Origin: Cordylochernes scorpioides
Taxonomy: Eukaryota > Arthropoda > Arachnida > Pseudoscorpiones > Chernetidae
Reading direction: 5' to 3'
Length of the DNA stretch: 64,000 bases
Assembly (NCBI GenBank): GCA_030710605.1
Contig: CP092882.1
Span: 19,540,446 to 19,604,445, forward strand
Made by a program: the position numbers and the translations under genes. This document shows positions 52,196 through 63,874 of this stretch, piece by piece. Position 1 is the stretch's first letter; the number at the start of each line of letters is the position of its first letter. The notes beneath the pieces were generated by a model that saw only the letters and a list, made by a program, of their open reading frames with translations, was not told where the DNA came from and ran no database searches.

Positions 52196-53200
52196 GTTCT
52201 TCCTCTTAAGGGAGTTCTTAAGAGTTATCTCCCTCTTAAAATAGATGTAGAACAGTAACTACCCATCAGTGGAGTATAATAAAGTTGCAGTCACGACCAG
52301 TGCGGGTTACAGAGCTAAACCAGGTGACCAGGAAGTTCCAAGCTGACATAGAGTGTTGGAAGATGGTTATAGATACAGGATCATGGTTAGACAGTATGCA
52401 AAGTAAGCTCTAGAGGTATAAATGAATGAATTTAACAATACCACAATAGAGATTACTACAAAAAATAATATTTTTATGTCCAGCTTATTAGAACAAAAAT
52501 ATTATTTAGATTTCATGTTTTTAAAATAGTTATAGCTGAAAACCTTTGAATGTAGAATTACAGATGTAGTCTTGAGATTTTTTAATTAACAAACCTAAAA
52601 TATCTGTATTAAATTAAAATTAATTAGTTTTTAAAAAATAACACCAATATAACTTTCTAAAAAGTTTTTACATATTTCTCTTTGTCTATATTGAACAACA
52701 TTTTAGTCAGATATTGGAGTGTATTTTAGAAACTTTCTCATATAGGTAAAACAAACAAATTTATATAAAAATAAAATTGCAGAATTGTAAATATACAAAT
52801 ATATTATTTTATAAATCGTATTTATATATAACTTTTTAATAGGTTGGTTAATTATAATTCACAGAAATTTTGATTCTTCAAATACATCAAGTATATGGTT
52901 AAATTGTTAAAAGTAATATACAAAAGTGTATCAAACAAATTTCAACTATCCTTAATGCGATCAAAAACAGTAGAAAGTTGTTTTATATTTAAAAGAAACT
53001 TTCATGTTTTATTCCTTATATTATTTATATAAAGATAGCGCTTTATTGCCTTCTAATAAATTTATCCAGCCTATTTTATTTCTATTGATATATTATGAAA
53101 TATTGTATTTGCTCCAAAATAATTAAATGCAGCATCCATATTTAGATTCAAATGGTTTTTTAGTGTTTATTTTAGTGTTTAGAGAGAGGATAATATGCTT
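52196..53200. other. Unassigned AT-rich spacer
   Basis: Nothing supported. Confidence 0.35.
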
Positions 53201-53204
53201 GCTT

Positions 53205-53245
53205 AGCCAACCGAAATATTAACAAATAAATATTTTTATACAATC
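53205..53245. mobile_element. PLE family B fragment
   Basis: 'gccaaccgaaatattaacaa' followed by ATAAATATTTTTATACAATCC is the hairpin exit and arm of family B. Confidence 0.45.
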
Positions 53246-53284
53246 CTATATAATAAAAATACAACCTCTCGCAATCCTATATAT

Positions 53285-53420
53285 TAAAATTAAAGAAGAC
53301 ATATCCTGACCACGAGCACATGTGCTTTTTAGATGGCAGAGCGCCATCTAATGGAGTAAAAATAAACTAAACTCTATTTAACTTGCTCCGTGATATTTGG
53401 CCAACCCAATTTCTTGAAAA
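53285..53420 (+). mobile_element. Family E copy, single arm
   Basis: 'agacatatcctgaccacgag', 'cacatgtgctttttagatgg', GAGCGCCATCTAATGGAG and the 'gctccgtgatatttggcc' part align with 16985-17051 and 33850-33960. Confidence 0.65.
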
Positions 53421-55435
53421 AGTGGTTGAAATAATTTGAGAAGCGAAATATATTTAATATATATATATATAATCTAATATATATTTATATAATATATATA
53501 TAATCTAATATATCTATATATGTGAGTATCGTTTGATGTAATAAATAAGTATCAACATTTTTTTCAACTTGTAGATATATTAAAGGCAGAACAGAGATGT
53601 ATTGTTCTACCATCAATTATAAACTGCATTTATCTTCAAAAAGGGACATGTTTTATTTTTACAAATATATTTCTCTATCTCCATTTAATAAATGTTTGTC
53701 TTTCAAATATATATTCTTTAAAATATTTATAAAATATTTATTCATATATTCCCAATTTTCATACAACTTATTAATATTTTAAAATGTGATTTTAACATTT
53801 TAATTATTCATTATTTGAAAATTTTATATTTATCTTTTTGATATTTTTTTGATATTTATTTATTTAAGCATAATAGATATATATTCATGCAAATATTTTT
53901 CTTAAAAAATCAAATAGAAATATTTGAAATAAATATAATTTTAATTTCTTTCACAGCTACAGAAGTGATCATTTTTCTCCCATCGAAGAAATTTGCAAAT
54001 TTATATATAACAAATACACCTATGTAAAGTTCAATAATTTTTGTAAATTCATTATAGATTTTATTGTCTGTTTGAGAAAACCAACCTTTCAGTTTTAATT
54101 TTGTTTTTAATCTTGTTTATTGAATTGTATATAAAACGATAAAATGTATTTAGGCGCAAGTATCCCAAGCTGGTAAATCGCGTCCGATATGTCAAATAAA
54201 AAAAAAAATAAATAAAATTAAATTTCTCATAAAAAAGTATATTAATATCAAATTTTATAAGTATAATAAATTGGCTACATGTAAAAATCATCGTTAAAAT
54301 AAGAAACGAATCAACATCAGTTTAAAGCATGAATCAAAACATAAAAAGAATGTATAAATAAATATTATATAACATCTATAAATCAACTATAAACTGATTC
54401 TAGTCTAAAGAAAACGGTAAAATAATAAATAGGCTGTCCAAAAGATTTTTTGAAAAAGAATAATCAAAGTTCAATATTACTTGATATGAGGTTGTAGTAA
54501 ACAAAGAATTCTCCTCACATTACATACCCCGTATAAAATAAATATAAATTTCATTCAAAAGACAGACGATTCGAAGACGTGACAATTTCGGATCGCATTT
54601 TTAATAGCTTAAATATAAGCCGCACAGTGGGTCTATTCCCTTCAAATGGGAGCGCTCACAGAATTGTGATGAGCCGGTTTTGGGTCGTAGAAAAATATAT
54701 AAAAAAACTTTTCTGGAAAGGAAAGATTTATTATTTCTGTCTAAAAATTGGGGGGGAAATCCACACACAAAAAAGAGATTATTTTTATTGAGCTAAGAGT
54801 ATCTGTCCAGGAAAGAAGAATCCTTTGTGAATGGCCATAGACTGGTGGTACCTGCCTCCTTCTATAGAGTTTTATTCTAAGCAGACATGTCCTCTGATGG
54901 GTCTGTAGTCAAGAATAATAAAAGTTTTTCGCTACCAAAACGATACCTTTACGGGGATATTTTTTTGCCTATCTTTATAAGCGGTTAGGGGCATATTTAC
55001 TGTCAACAATGGACTCGGAGTTTTTTAGCCGTTAGAATATATTTTAAAGCGAATTCACATTATGGCTATTTATAAAGTATAGCGTTTGCTAAAGAAAACT
55101 ATAATTTTTATACTTGATTTTATTGAATATTTTCAAACCTTTTTTTATCGTTTAATTTTTCCAATAAAGCATTTTTTATGCATTTAGAAAATAGAATAAA
55201 ATGTTTTAATTTAAAAAGAAATTATATTTCGTTTGGAAAATATACTTAAGCAGTAAAAATATTCGATTATTTCTAGTTATAATGTGTTTAAATGAATTAT
55301 ATAAATAACCTAACATTTTTTTTATTATAAATATTTTTATTTTGTGTGTGGTTTCTTTTCTGGGCCTTGTCCTTTTTCAACTCGTACTTATAGAAAATGT
55401 AAGATGCAAATTACTGTTTATGCAATCGATAAATG
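53421..55435. other. Unassigned spacer
   Basis: Very AT-rich to about 54500, then mixed. No gene or element recognised. Confidence 0.35.
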
Positions 55436-55439
55436 GAAG

Positions 55440-55490
55440 AAAGTGAGTGCCTTGCTCATCAGTAGTGAACTCTGCTAGATGTGTAGAATC
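55440..55490 (-). mobile_element. Family H fragment
   Basis: The - strand: 'gcagagttcact', ACTGATGAGCAAGGC. Core half only. Confidence 0.4.
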
Positions 55491-55736
55491 TCTCAAATAT
55501 TTCCATCTATTTACATAAATGTTTGTTTGTGTATATGTGAGAAAAGAGAAAAAGATATGACTCTGTGATTATTTGGATTTTCGATATTCTAATATTAGTA
55601 AACAAAATTTAATTTTTGAACTACAAGAAAATCTAAATTCCTTATAAAGTCTCAGAACATTCCATTGTTTCATAAGAAAAATATAGGTATTAGATCAATC
55701 CCCATTCTCAAGTGTTATATGGTTGAATTTAGTTAA

Positions 55737-56026
55737 TATAATATATGAAAATTCGAAACTATTATAGACGCGTATTATTATTCTTTTTAAAATTAAAAAG
55801 CCATTTTTGCCCTTTTACTGCAATGGAAAAATTAATGGAAGGGCCTGGCTCATCAGTGGTGAGCCCTCCCAGCGGTTCATCACTGATGAGCCAGGCCTTC
55901 CCATTAATTTCTCCATTGTAGTAAGGGCAGTATAAATTGTTTTCTTTTAAAAAGAATCATACACGTCTATAATAGTTCCGAATTTTAATAATAGATGGCG
56001 TGCTAAAGCATCATATTATAATATAT
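55737..56026. mobile_element. Family H palindrome
   Basis: A - strand copy (55746-55860) and a + strand copy (55870-56015) meet head to head around 'gccctcccagcggttcatca'. The + copy ends GATGGCGTGCTAAAGCATCA. TATAATATAT occurs at 55737-55746 and 56017-56026, a possible 10-bp target duplication in AT-rich flanks. Confidence 0.65.
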
Positions 56027-56850
56027 AATGATAGTTTTGGACAATTTAGACAATACAAAATATTTTTTTGACACACACTATCTTAGTCAATAGTTACAAA
56101 AATTAATGAGAAAATAAATTAATGATATTATTTACAATTTGATGCTAAAATGTGAACACATTGAGAGAGTCCTCTTCCAGACAAGGACAGGATCAATGTT
56201 GAGATACAGGTGAGATACTTGCAGAACTTATATATGCAACTCTAGGATGGCCGTCGTCAGCCAGGCATTGTCCGAAGACTCAGCTCTGGGGCAGCTGGAT
56301 GATGGTATAATATTGAAAATAAAGCTTATATAATCTGAATAGGAAGAAAATTTCAATAGAGAATTAACGAAGATATGAAATCTCCATTTATCATCAAGCC
56401 TTATTTGAACAAAAGCGCGGAGAAACAATGAGAAATATGTACTTGGTGTATAAATATTTGCAAGATGCAAATATCTATTTACACAAAGGAAAATTCTGTA
56501 GGATTGGGAAGAAGGATAACACAGGGAGACACTATAGAATGAGATGGTGAAATTATAAATTTCATAAGTCTCTTTCATTGGATACTTCTATTATTTCATC
56601 GATTATTATTAGCTGTGGTAGTTGTAGAGAAATGTAATTCCTGAAATTGGTTTCTATAACTTCTTATATTATAACAAAGATACCTTATCAAAAATATTAA
56701 CTGAATTTCAATAAAAATGTGGATCTTCTAAAGGTGCTTCAAGATAAGCAACTTTGTAACGTTTTGCTTCTTTTTTTTTTTTAATAAAACGACTTCTCAT
56801 ACAAATGTAGTTTATATTCATCAAGTACTATATTCCTAAATTTAAAAAAT
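56027..56850. other. Unassigned spacer
   Basis: A 116-codon - frame (56228-56578) is Ser/Tyr/Phe-rich without recognisable domains. Not called. Confidence 0.3.
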
Positions 56851-56852
56851 AC

Positions 56853-56890
56853 ACGCATGGAAAAAACTTAAGGAAGTTGTTCCTTTATCA
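56853..56890. mobile_element. Family T terminal repeat fragment
   Basis: TACACGCATGGAAAAAACTT then AAGGAAGTTGT: one TIR only. Confidence 0.5.
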
Positions 56891-58070
56891 CTGCAATTAC
56901 GTTTTGTTTAGGGCTGATGAACCGAATGCATCTTTTTAATGTGTTTTTAAAGGAAAAGTGCCACTTTTAGTACACATGAATAACACTCCTTCAAATTTAT
57001 TCCATATAGAACTTATAATATATTTGAGCGAATGGCTCTTTCAGAAAAAAAAAAAAAAAAAACTCTACTTTCCTTATAAAACTATAGATAAATATAAAAT
57101 TCTCATATAAAAATAATTATAAATGTTTCCCCTCAATAAAATCTACAGCGAGCTAAAATTAACTTTAAAAAGTATTGACAATGAATTTTTTCAATAATTT
57201 TTCAAGTGGCCTCTCGTAGAATATTGGCCGCAAACATTGGCGATAGTCCAAACTTCCTTCCCGCAAGAAAAATTCCCCCTCAGTGAAGGACTAAAAAAAG
57301 ACACGACGCCATTTTTCTAACCATTATCTTAACCATATAATTATTATTAACACATTTTATCACCTTCTTTATCATATCCTTGTCGTTTCTTTTCCCACAT
57401 AAATATTTACATAAGCTTTTTAGAAAACGATTTCATCGACTTTTAATAATTGAACATATGAATAATTTTAATAGGAAAATAGACTTTGTGTTTATTAAAA
57501 AGCAATACTGATATTTTATAAAAGGTGAATTTTTATTTGAGTTGAATTTAAGGAATTCCTGTCATTTGAGGTTGTGGTTGTGTCGAAATTTTCCATATAG
57601 TCTTAGAGTAGTATTTAGATTTAGAAATAGTTTTTAATGTTAGTACCTTGTTTATTTTATTCTATTTTTCTATTATTAAGTAATTAATATAATTCTCTAT
57701 CAGTTTAGTTGGAAAAAATCTCTTCCATTTTTGGGAACCTAAATTGGAGAAACAAACTGATGCCAAAAGCTGCCTTGCTGAATATCCGGCAGGATCTTTC
57801 GATATTCAGACATTTAGAGTGTCAGAAAGTCGAAGTTGAAATAGATATCGTATCTAGTTGAGAATATATTTTCTAGAAATTCAATTCTAGCAGAAAATAT
57901 TGTTAATTCTAATGCAACTCTGTTAACTTTTAATTTCAAGGTGTGCTTTTCTTATTAGTGGATTTTGGCTGTCAAGAATTTCGGCTTATTTGGATCTCAA
58001 CGGTACGGGATTAAGTCTGGAACCATTTTAACAATTATAAACATGTTCAACATTTATCATTTATGTTTCT
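56891..58070. other. Unassigned spacer
   Basis: Low repeat content. A poly-A run lies at 57044-57061. No gene supported. Confidence 0.35.
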
Positions 58071-58074
58071 ACAA

Positions 58075-58360
58075 TCACTTTGCTACACTTCTCACAATGA
58101 AATCGTTTCCTTGGTAACAAGTATGAATTGTGGAAAAGGTGAAAATGTATCTATACAACTTTAAGATTGTATTTTCTCTTGAAATTCGAGATAGTGTGTT
58201 TGAAGCTTGTGCAATTTGTGGTACATTGTTCAAATCCTCTTTTATCCTCTTGGATGATTCGGAAGTGTCTTTAATTAAATAGCTGGAGTATTCCAGCCAT
58301 GGCGGTGCTGGAGGCGGTCTTCTCGACTTAGCAGACACTTTAAAGAACAGGATGGAGTGG
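58075..58360 (-). other. Possible exon or small ORF, not recognised
   Basis: The - strand frame opens with 'MSAKSRRPPPAPPWLEYSSY' and continues hydrophilic and protein-like ('KDTSESSKRIKEDLNNVPQI') before becoming AT-driven near 58150 and stopping at 58075. Composition up to about 58150 is better than in the other open frames. No clean donor follows the good part, and the acceptor-like 'cctgttctttaaag' upstream is only fair. It could be an exon end, a pseudogene, or chance. Confidence 0.25.
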
Positions 58361-60225
58361 AATTTTAATTATTCTCCGAGGGAGTCTTTGGTTAATTAAA
58401 TAACTTGAGAGGCAGGTGGAACATTCCTGGTCGATTGCTGGTGCAAGGATAGATGCTGCTCACTTTTCAGCCGTTATTCTGCATGGTGAACTTGCAGATC
58501 TCTGGGATTGCCATTGGTTTGACTGATCTAGTCCATTTGTGCAGAGAGACATCTTCTGTAATACATATGACAGAATTGGAACGATGCAAAGGAGATTAGC
58601 AGGCCCCTCTGAACAAGGAAGACACGCAAAATCATGGATGCGTTTCATATGTTCTATGAATTATTGAGAAAAATATAGCAAATTTGATAAGTCAAAATTT
58701 AACGACAACTTGAATAGTAGGGTGTTGGTGAATCTATGGTACATCAACACAATACAGCAGAAATTTTGTGAGATATGGATTTAACATTTCCTTGGTAGGT
58801 TGTAAGGGGTTTTCTCTATTCTCTTTGGTTTCTTCACTAGCTCTTAGTTTTCCCTACATCCTCATATGTCTCCAACATCACCACGATAAATTAGTTTTAT
58901 CTATGGAAATGGCCATATGATTGTGAGTCCCATAGCTATAGTATTATGAAGAATCATGCAAATGACTATATGTTTGCTTTTAATTCCGAGATGAAATTTC
59001 ATTGGTTGAACTGCAAAGACTGAGAAGTTTTCCAAAATTTTAGTTTCAGAAAATCAATTATGGACGTTTATGGGGATTATAGTTGTCTCTCAGCTCCTCC
59101 GGACTCCCCTAACATGCAGCAGCGTGGTGATATGGGCGGAAAAAAGAGGATTGGGCAATCAAGCGAATCAATTGTCAATAGTTGATCCCATCACAGGGGT
59201 AGTCCATGAGTAAGACATGGACTCTAGGGAGCCCCCTATGGACAGCAGGAAGGGCATTAATGGGATCAACGGAGCAGATTATCTCCCTAAGGAAAATCCA
59301 TCCCCTGCTCAACATCTATTATTGAAACTGAGATGTGCCAGTTTATCTTCATTCTTTGCTCTATCTTCTTGGCAGAGAGAGATTATTGAAGGATGGAGAA
59401 AATCTATAAGTGAATGGAGGGGCTCGAAGTCTCAACCTTGAAGATAAGAATCTATAATTTAATGGAATTTCTCGTGAAGTATATAGAGGATATTAAAAAA
59501 ACCTTTAAGAATATTGAAACTTTCTGGAAAACACTCTCCAGTCCAAACATCGAGACATGGCAACACGAAATAATACACCTATAAAATCAAGAGTAAAGAT
59601 TAAAAACTAAGTAACATGAAATCTCGCTTTTATTAAACTAAGGGTTTTGGTTGGATCTTGATTTTATCTGCTCAATCCCGCTTATACCATATCTCGATCC
59701 TTGACCTGAAGAAATGTGTTTTCTCCTGAAATTTTGCCATGGCTTTGACAAAGAAAATCATTGGGGTTTAGTATTTGAATATTTATTGTAGTTAATATCA
59801 CCTCCCAACTAATTTATTGGAAATTGGTAGGATGGAAATTCTATAGATGTGACTGCATCTAGTCCAATTATATAGAGGATATAGGAAACATTGTGAGGGA
59901 TGCATTTACAAATGACTATTAGAAACTATTAACGTGTATTTTATGCATCGAATATCATAAGAAAATAATCTTTAGAGAGAACAATTCATATGAAATATAT
60001 TTATAGAGATCGTATAGAAATTTTTGAAAGATTATTGTGTCGAGATTATTGGATGTAAGGTCTTGGAATATAGATGTGAGCATATAAATTCTTGATGGTT
60101 GAATATTTTAATGATTATCACAGAAGGTCTAAATATTTAATATATTTAAAATCGTAAACAATATTTATAATATGAATGTGCATGTGAATTTTACGAAGAG
60201 AGTATGGATAATCCGAATAGGATTA
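58361..60225. other. Low-repeat spacer
   Basis: 58460-59450 is more balanced than most of the window and contains a 74-codon + frame (59217-59441) with no known motif. No gene model could be justified. Confidence 0.3.
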
Positions 60226-60227
60226 AA

Positions 60228-60417
60228 ATTCCAGTAACAAAACGCCATGATTGATATAAACATGGAGATATCTTGTTGGATATCCTGTGGAAAAACCAAT
60301 TTGAAGGAACAACACAAGAAATATATAGTTAATACATATTAAAAGGTACAACTTCTTCATGTTTTATCCATGAGTGTATTAAAGAGTAATACAACATGTA
60401 TTATGGAATATCCAGTT
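60228..60417. repeat. Diverged edge of the 160-bp array with a family T end
   Basis: 'ccagtaacaaaacgccatg' at 60231 resembles the array unit. The rest is diverged and contains 'ggtacaacttcttcatg' with TTTTATCCATGAGTGTA (60341-60379), a family T TIR. Confidence 0.5.
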
Positions 60418-62315
60418 TTAAGAGATGCTGAACACCAATTAAGAGGAAAAACACAGAAATGAAACATGGTGAATACATAAAGGCTTCACTAACAAATAGA
60501 AATAAAAACAATAAACCACAAAACATGTTACAAAAAACAAGCTATCCCAGTAACAAAACACCGTGGATTATCCACTTTCAAAATATGCTGAACACCAATT
60601 AAGAGGAAGAAAACAGAAATGAAACATGGTGAATACATAAAGGCTTCACTAAAAAATAGAAATAAAAACAATAAAACACAAAACATGTTTAAAAAAACAA
60701 GCTATCCCAGTAACAAAACACCGTGGATTATCCACTTTCAAAATATGCTGAACACCAATTAAGAGGAAGAAAACAGAAATGAAATGAATACATAAAGGCT
60801 TCACTAACAAATAGAAATAAAAACAATAAACCACAAAACATGTTACAAAAAAACAAGCTATTCCAGTAACAAAACACCGTGGATTATCCACTTTCAAAAT
60901 ATGCTGAACACCAATTAAGAGGAAGAAAACAGAAATGAAATGAATACATAAAGGCTTCACTAACAAATAGAAATAAAAACAATAAACCACAAAACATGTT
61001 ACAAAAAAACAAGCTATTCCAGTAACAAAACACCGTGGATTATCCACTTTCAAAATATGCTGAACACCAATTAAGAGGAAGAAAACAGAAATGAAATGAA
61101 TACATAAAGGCTTCACTAACAAATAGAAATAAAAACAATAAAACACAAAACATGTTGAAAAAAACAAGCTAACCCAGTAACAAAACACCGTGGATTATCC
61201 ACTTTCAAAATATGCTGAACACCAATTAAGAGGAAGAAAACAGAAATGAAACATGGTGAATACATAAAGGCTTCACTAACAAATAGAAATAAAAACAATA
61301 AAACACAAAACATGTTGAAAAAAACAAGCTAACCCAGTAACAAAACACCGTGGATTATCCACTTTCAAAATATGCTGAACACCAATTAAGAGGAAGAAAA
61401 CAGAAATGAAACATGGTGAATACATAAAGGCTTCACTAACAAATAGAAATAAAAACAATAAAACACAAAACATGTTGAAAAAAACAAGCTAACCCAGTAA
61501 CAAAACACCGTGGATTATCCACTTTCAAAATATGCTGAACACCAATTAAGAGGAAGAAAACAGAAATGAAACATGGTGAATACATAAAGGCTTCACTAAC
61601 AAATAGAAATAAAAACAATAAAACACAAAACATGTTGAAAAAAACAAGCTAACCCAGTAACAAAACACCGTGGATTATCCACTTTCAAAATATGCTGAAC
61701 ACCAATTAAGAGGAAGAAAACAGAAATGAAACATGGTGAATACATAAAGGCTTCACTAACAAATAGAAATAAAAACAATAAAACACAAAACATGTTGAAA
61801 AAAAACAAGCTAACCCAGTAACAAAACACCGTGGATTATCCACTTTCAAAATATGCTGAACACCAATTAAGAGGAAGAAAACAGAAATGAAACATGGTGA
61901 ATACATAAAGGCTTCACTAACAAATAGAAATAAAAACAATAAAACACAAAACATGTTGAAAAAAAAACAAGCTAACCCAGTAACAAAACACCGTGGATTA
62001 TCCACTTTCAAAATATGCTGAACACCAATTAAGAGGAAGAAAACAGAAATGAAACATGGTGAATACATAAAGGCTTCACTAACAAATAGAAATAAAAACA
62101 ATAAAACACAAAACATGTTGAAAAAAAACAAGCTAACCCAGTAACAAAACACCGTGGATTATCCACTTTCAAAATATGCTGAACACCAATTAAGAGGAAG
62201 AAAACAGAAATGAAACATGGTGAATACATAAAGGCTTCACTAACAAATAGAAATAAAAACAATAAAACACAAAACATGTTGAAAAAAAACAAGCTAACCC
62301 AGTAACAAAACACCG
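60418..62315. repeat. 160-bp satellite-like tandem array, about 12 units
   Basis: The unit contains 'ccagtaacaaaacaccgtgg', 'tgctgaacaccaattaagag', 'catggtgaatacataaaggc' and 'aacacaaaacatgttgaaaa'. The anchor CACCGTGG starts at 60559, 60719, 60875, 61031, 61186, 61346, 61506, 61666, 61827, 61989, 62150 (CACCGAG at 62311). Three left units lack ACATGGTG and are 155-156 bp; the right units are 160-162 bp, differing in A-run length. Neighbouring right units are almost identical, so expansion is recent. The - strand open frames are by-products of the repeat. Confidence 0.95.
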
Positions 62316-62345
62316 AGTACAAGTAGGAGTACTCCACTTGTAAAA

Positions 62346-62348
62346 CAT

Positions 62349-62386
<38 letters not shown>

Positions 62387-62387
62387 G
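62346..62387. repeat. (GA)n microsatellite
   Basis: About 42 bp of GA with one interruption (AAAG), directly after the 160-bp array. Confidence 0.9.
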
Positions 62388-62814
62388 TTCCACATTATAA
62401 AACATTAGCGCTGGGGTTATTAGATAAAAATGGGAATATTTAAAAAACAAAGTAATTTTCCATATGAAGTTGCGCGTTTCCATCTAATCGTCTTTATCAC
62501 GGAGTGGAATTACCCAGTTTCCCCTCATTAACTCTGAATTTATAGTTAGGTTAGGTTATTACGTGGAGTTGTTGGCAGGTTATACCCACAGCTGGTTTAA
62601 TATCTTGAAGAGATCCTCTCGACGCAAATTTCTTAAATTACCCGGAAGAAATGTCGTTGTTACAACATTTAGTTGGTTTTTAACTTACTACTGTATCACA
62701 TAAAACCCTATCGAGAAGCAGAGAAGCATTATAAAGTTGTAGAAAGCAATTTTTGGATAGCTGGAAGTTTGTTTATAAAAATAATATAACTAAACATTGA
62801 TGTTTATTGATTTA

Positions 62815-62870
62815 TATTTTTCCCAACGTTTCGCCAACTCACGATTCTCCTTCCTCTTAAAATGGCGGCA
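62815..62870 (-). repeat. PLE family A-like remnant
   Basis: The - strand: GTTGGCGAAACGTTGGGAAA with an AT-rich stem I side, and 'ggaaggagaatcgtgag' where the CTGATGA half should be. Decayed. Confidence 0.35.
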
Positions 62871-62984
62871 GTGAGTGGCTGAAACTTTGAGAGAGAAAAA
62901 TCCCAAGAAAGCGAATATCTGTTTACAATCCGTATATAGTAGTCGTTTCTATAGTTTATAAGTTATTTTAAAACTATTTTTGAC

Positions 62985-63105
62985 GTGTATAATTCAAAAT
63001 AAAACAATGTTCTGCTGTCCTTACTGCGATGATAATTTAAGGAGAAGGCAGTTAAAAATTGTTTCATTTTGAAAGGAAATATACCTGTCAAAACTATTTT
63101 AAATT
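62985..63105. mobile_element. Family H palindrome, centre deleted
   Basis: Left 'gctgtccttactgcgatg' and right 'gaaggcagttaaaaattgtt' are inverted family H 3' halves. The GAAAC/CTGATGAG centre is missing. Confidence 0.5.
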
Positions 63106-63118
63106 TCCTACAACATAT

Positions 63119-63135
63119 GGGGGGGGGGGGGGGGG
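63119..63135. repeat. Poly-G tract, 17 nt
   Basis: Uninterrupted G run, the third long C/G homopolymer in the window. Confidence 0.85.
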
Positions 63136-63239
63136 CTGATACATCGCGTTATAATAGTTAACAGGTATTCTAACCACATTGCAAAGATGTGGAAGAATAG
63201 GTTTTCTACGTGCATCATGAAAGTACCTATTAATACATT

Positions 63240-63310
63240 ACATATATTAAATGCACCAAAACCAGTAGACATCTCTCTACGGATAAGGACCACATCTCGA
63301 CACTTTGGTA
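63240..63310 (+). mobile_element. pogo-like fragment
   Basis: 'gacatctctctacggataag' and 'gaccacatctcgacac' follow the pattern of 10640-10745. Confidence 0.35.
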
Positions 63311-63485
63311 TACAGGTTGTTGGTTTTTGTACGAATTTGTGATAATTGGGCTTTGTTCACTTAACTGAAACTGCGCTTTCGGTATTTTGTGAATGAATTT
63401 ATCCACTACATTGTTATTTTCACTATTGATATATTGAATTTAAAGCTTTCTATCACTTTGAACAGAACAATCAGAACTATTAATA

Positions 63486-63690
63486 TACATAGTAACATTT
63501 ATCAAATTATAAAACTATTTTAGAGGCGTAATATTCTTTTTAAAATAAAACAATTTCTACTGTCCTTACTGCGATGGAAAAATTAAAGAGAGGGCCTGGC
63601 TCATCAGTGAGCCAGGCCCTCCCTTTAATTTTTCCATCGCAGTAAGGACAGTAGAAATTGTTTTATTTTATAGTACATAGTAACATTTAT
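63486..63690. mobile_element. Family H palindrome with 17-bp target duplication
   Basis: TACATAGTAACATTTAT at 63486-63502 and 63674-63690 flanks 171 bp in which two family H units meet head to head at GGCTCATCAGTGAGCC. The arms (about 63540-63604 and 63605-63670) are near perfect. The ACTGGCGAAAC part of both units is absent from the centre. The left side keeps a longer extension ('aaaactattttagaggcg'), a one-sided tail as in families A-C. Confidence 0.75.
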
Positions 63691-63874
63691 ATATAAATAC
63701 CTATTCTCTATATAGGTTGGCTTTTTTATGAAATTGCTAAAACCAATGCTATGGCATATTCTTTATTACCACTATTACACATTTTGTAGTGGATGCGATA
63801 CCGATATATATGGGAACAATATCCCCAACACAATTTAAAAAAAAAAAAAGAGTACGAGCCAATCAAAAGCTTAG

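Noticed and set aside
56228-56578. 116-codon - frame
   Set aside because: Composition follows base bias; no domain or signal that supports coding.
60649-62483. Phe/Leu-rich membrane-like open frames on the - strand of the 160-bp array
   Set aside because: They are translations of the repeat unit, reset at each unit, with T-run derived Phe and no conserved boundaries.
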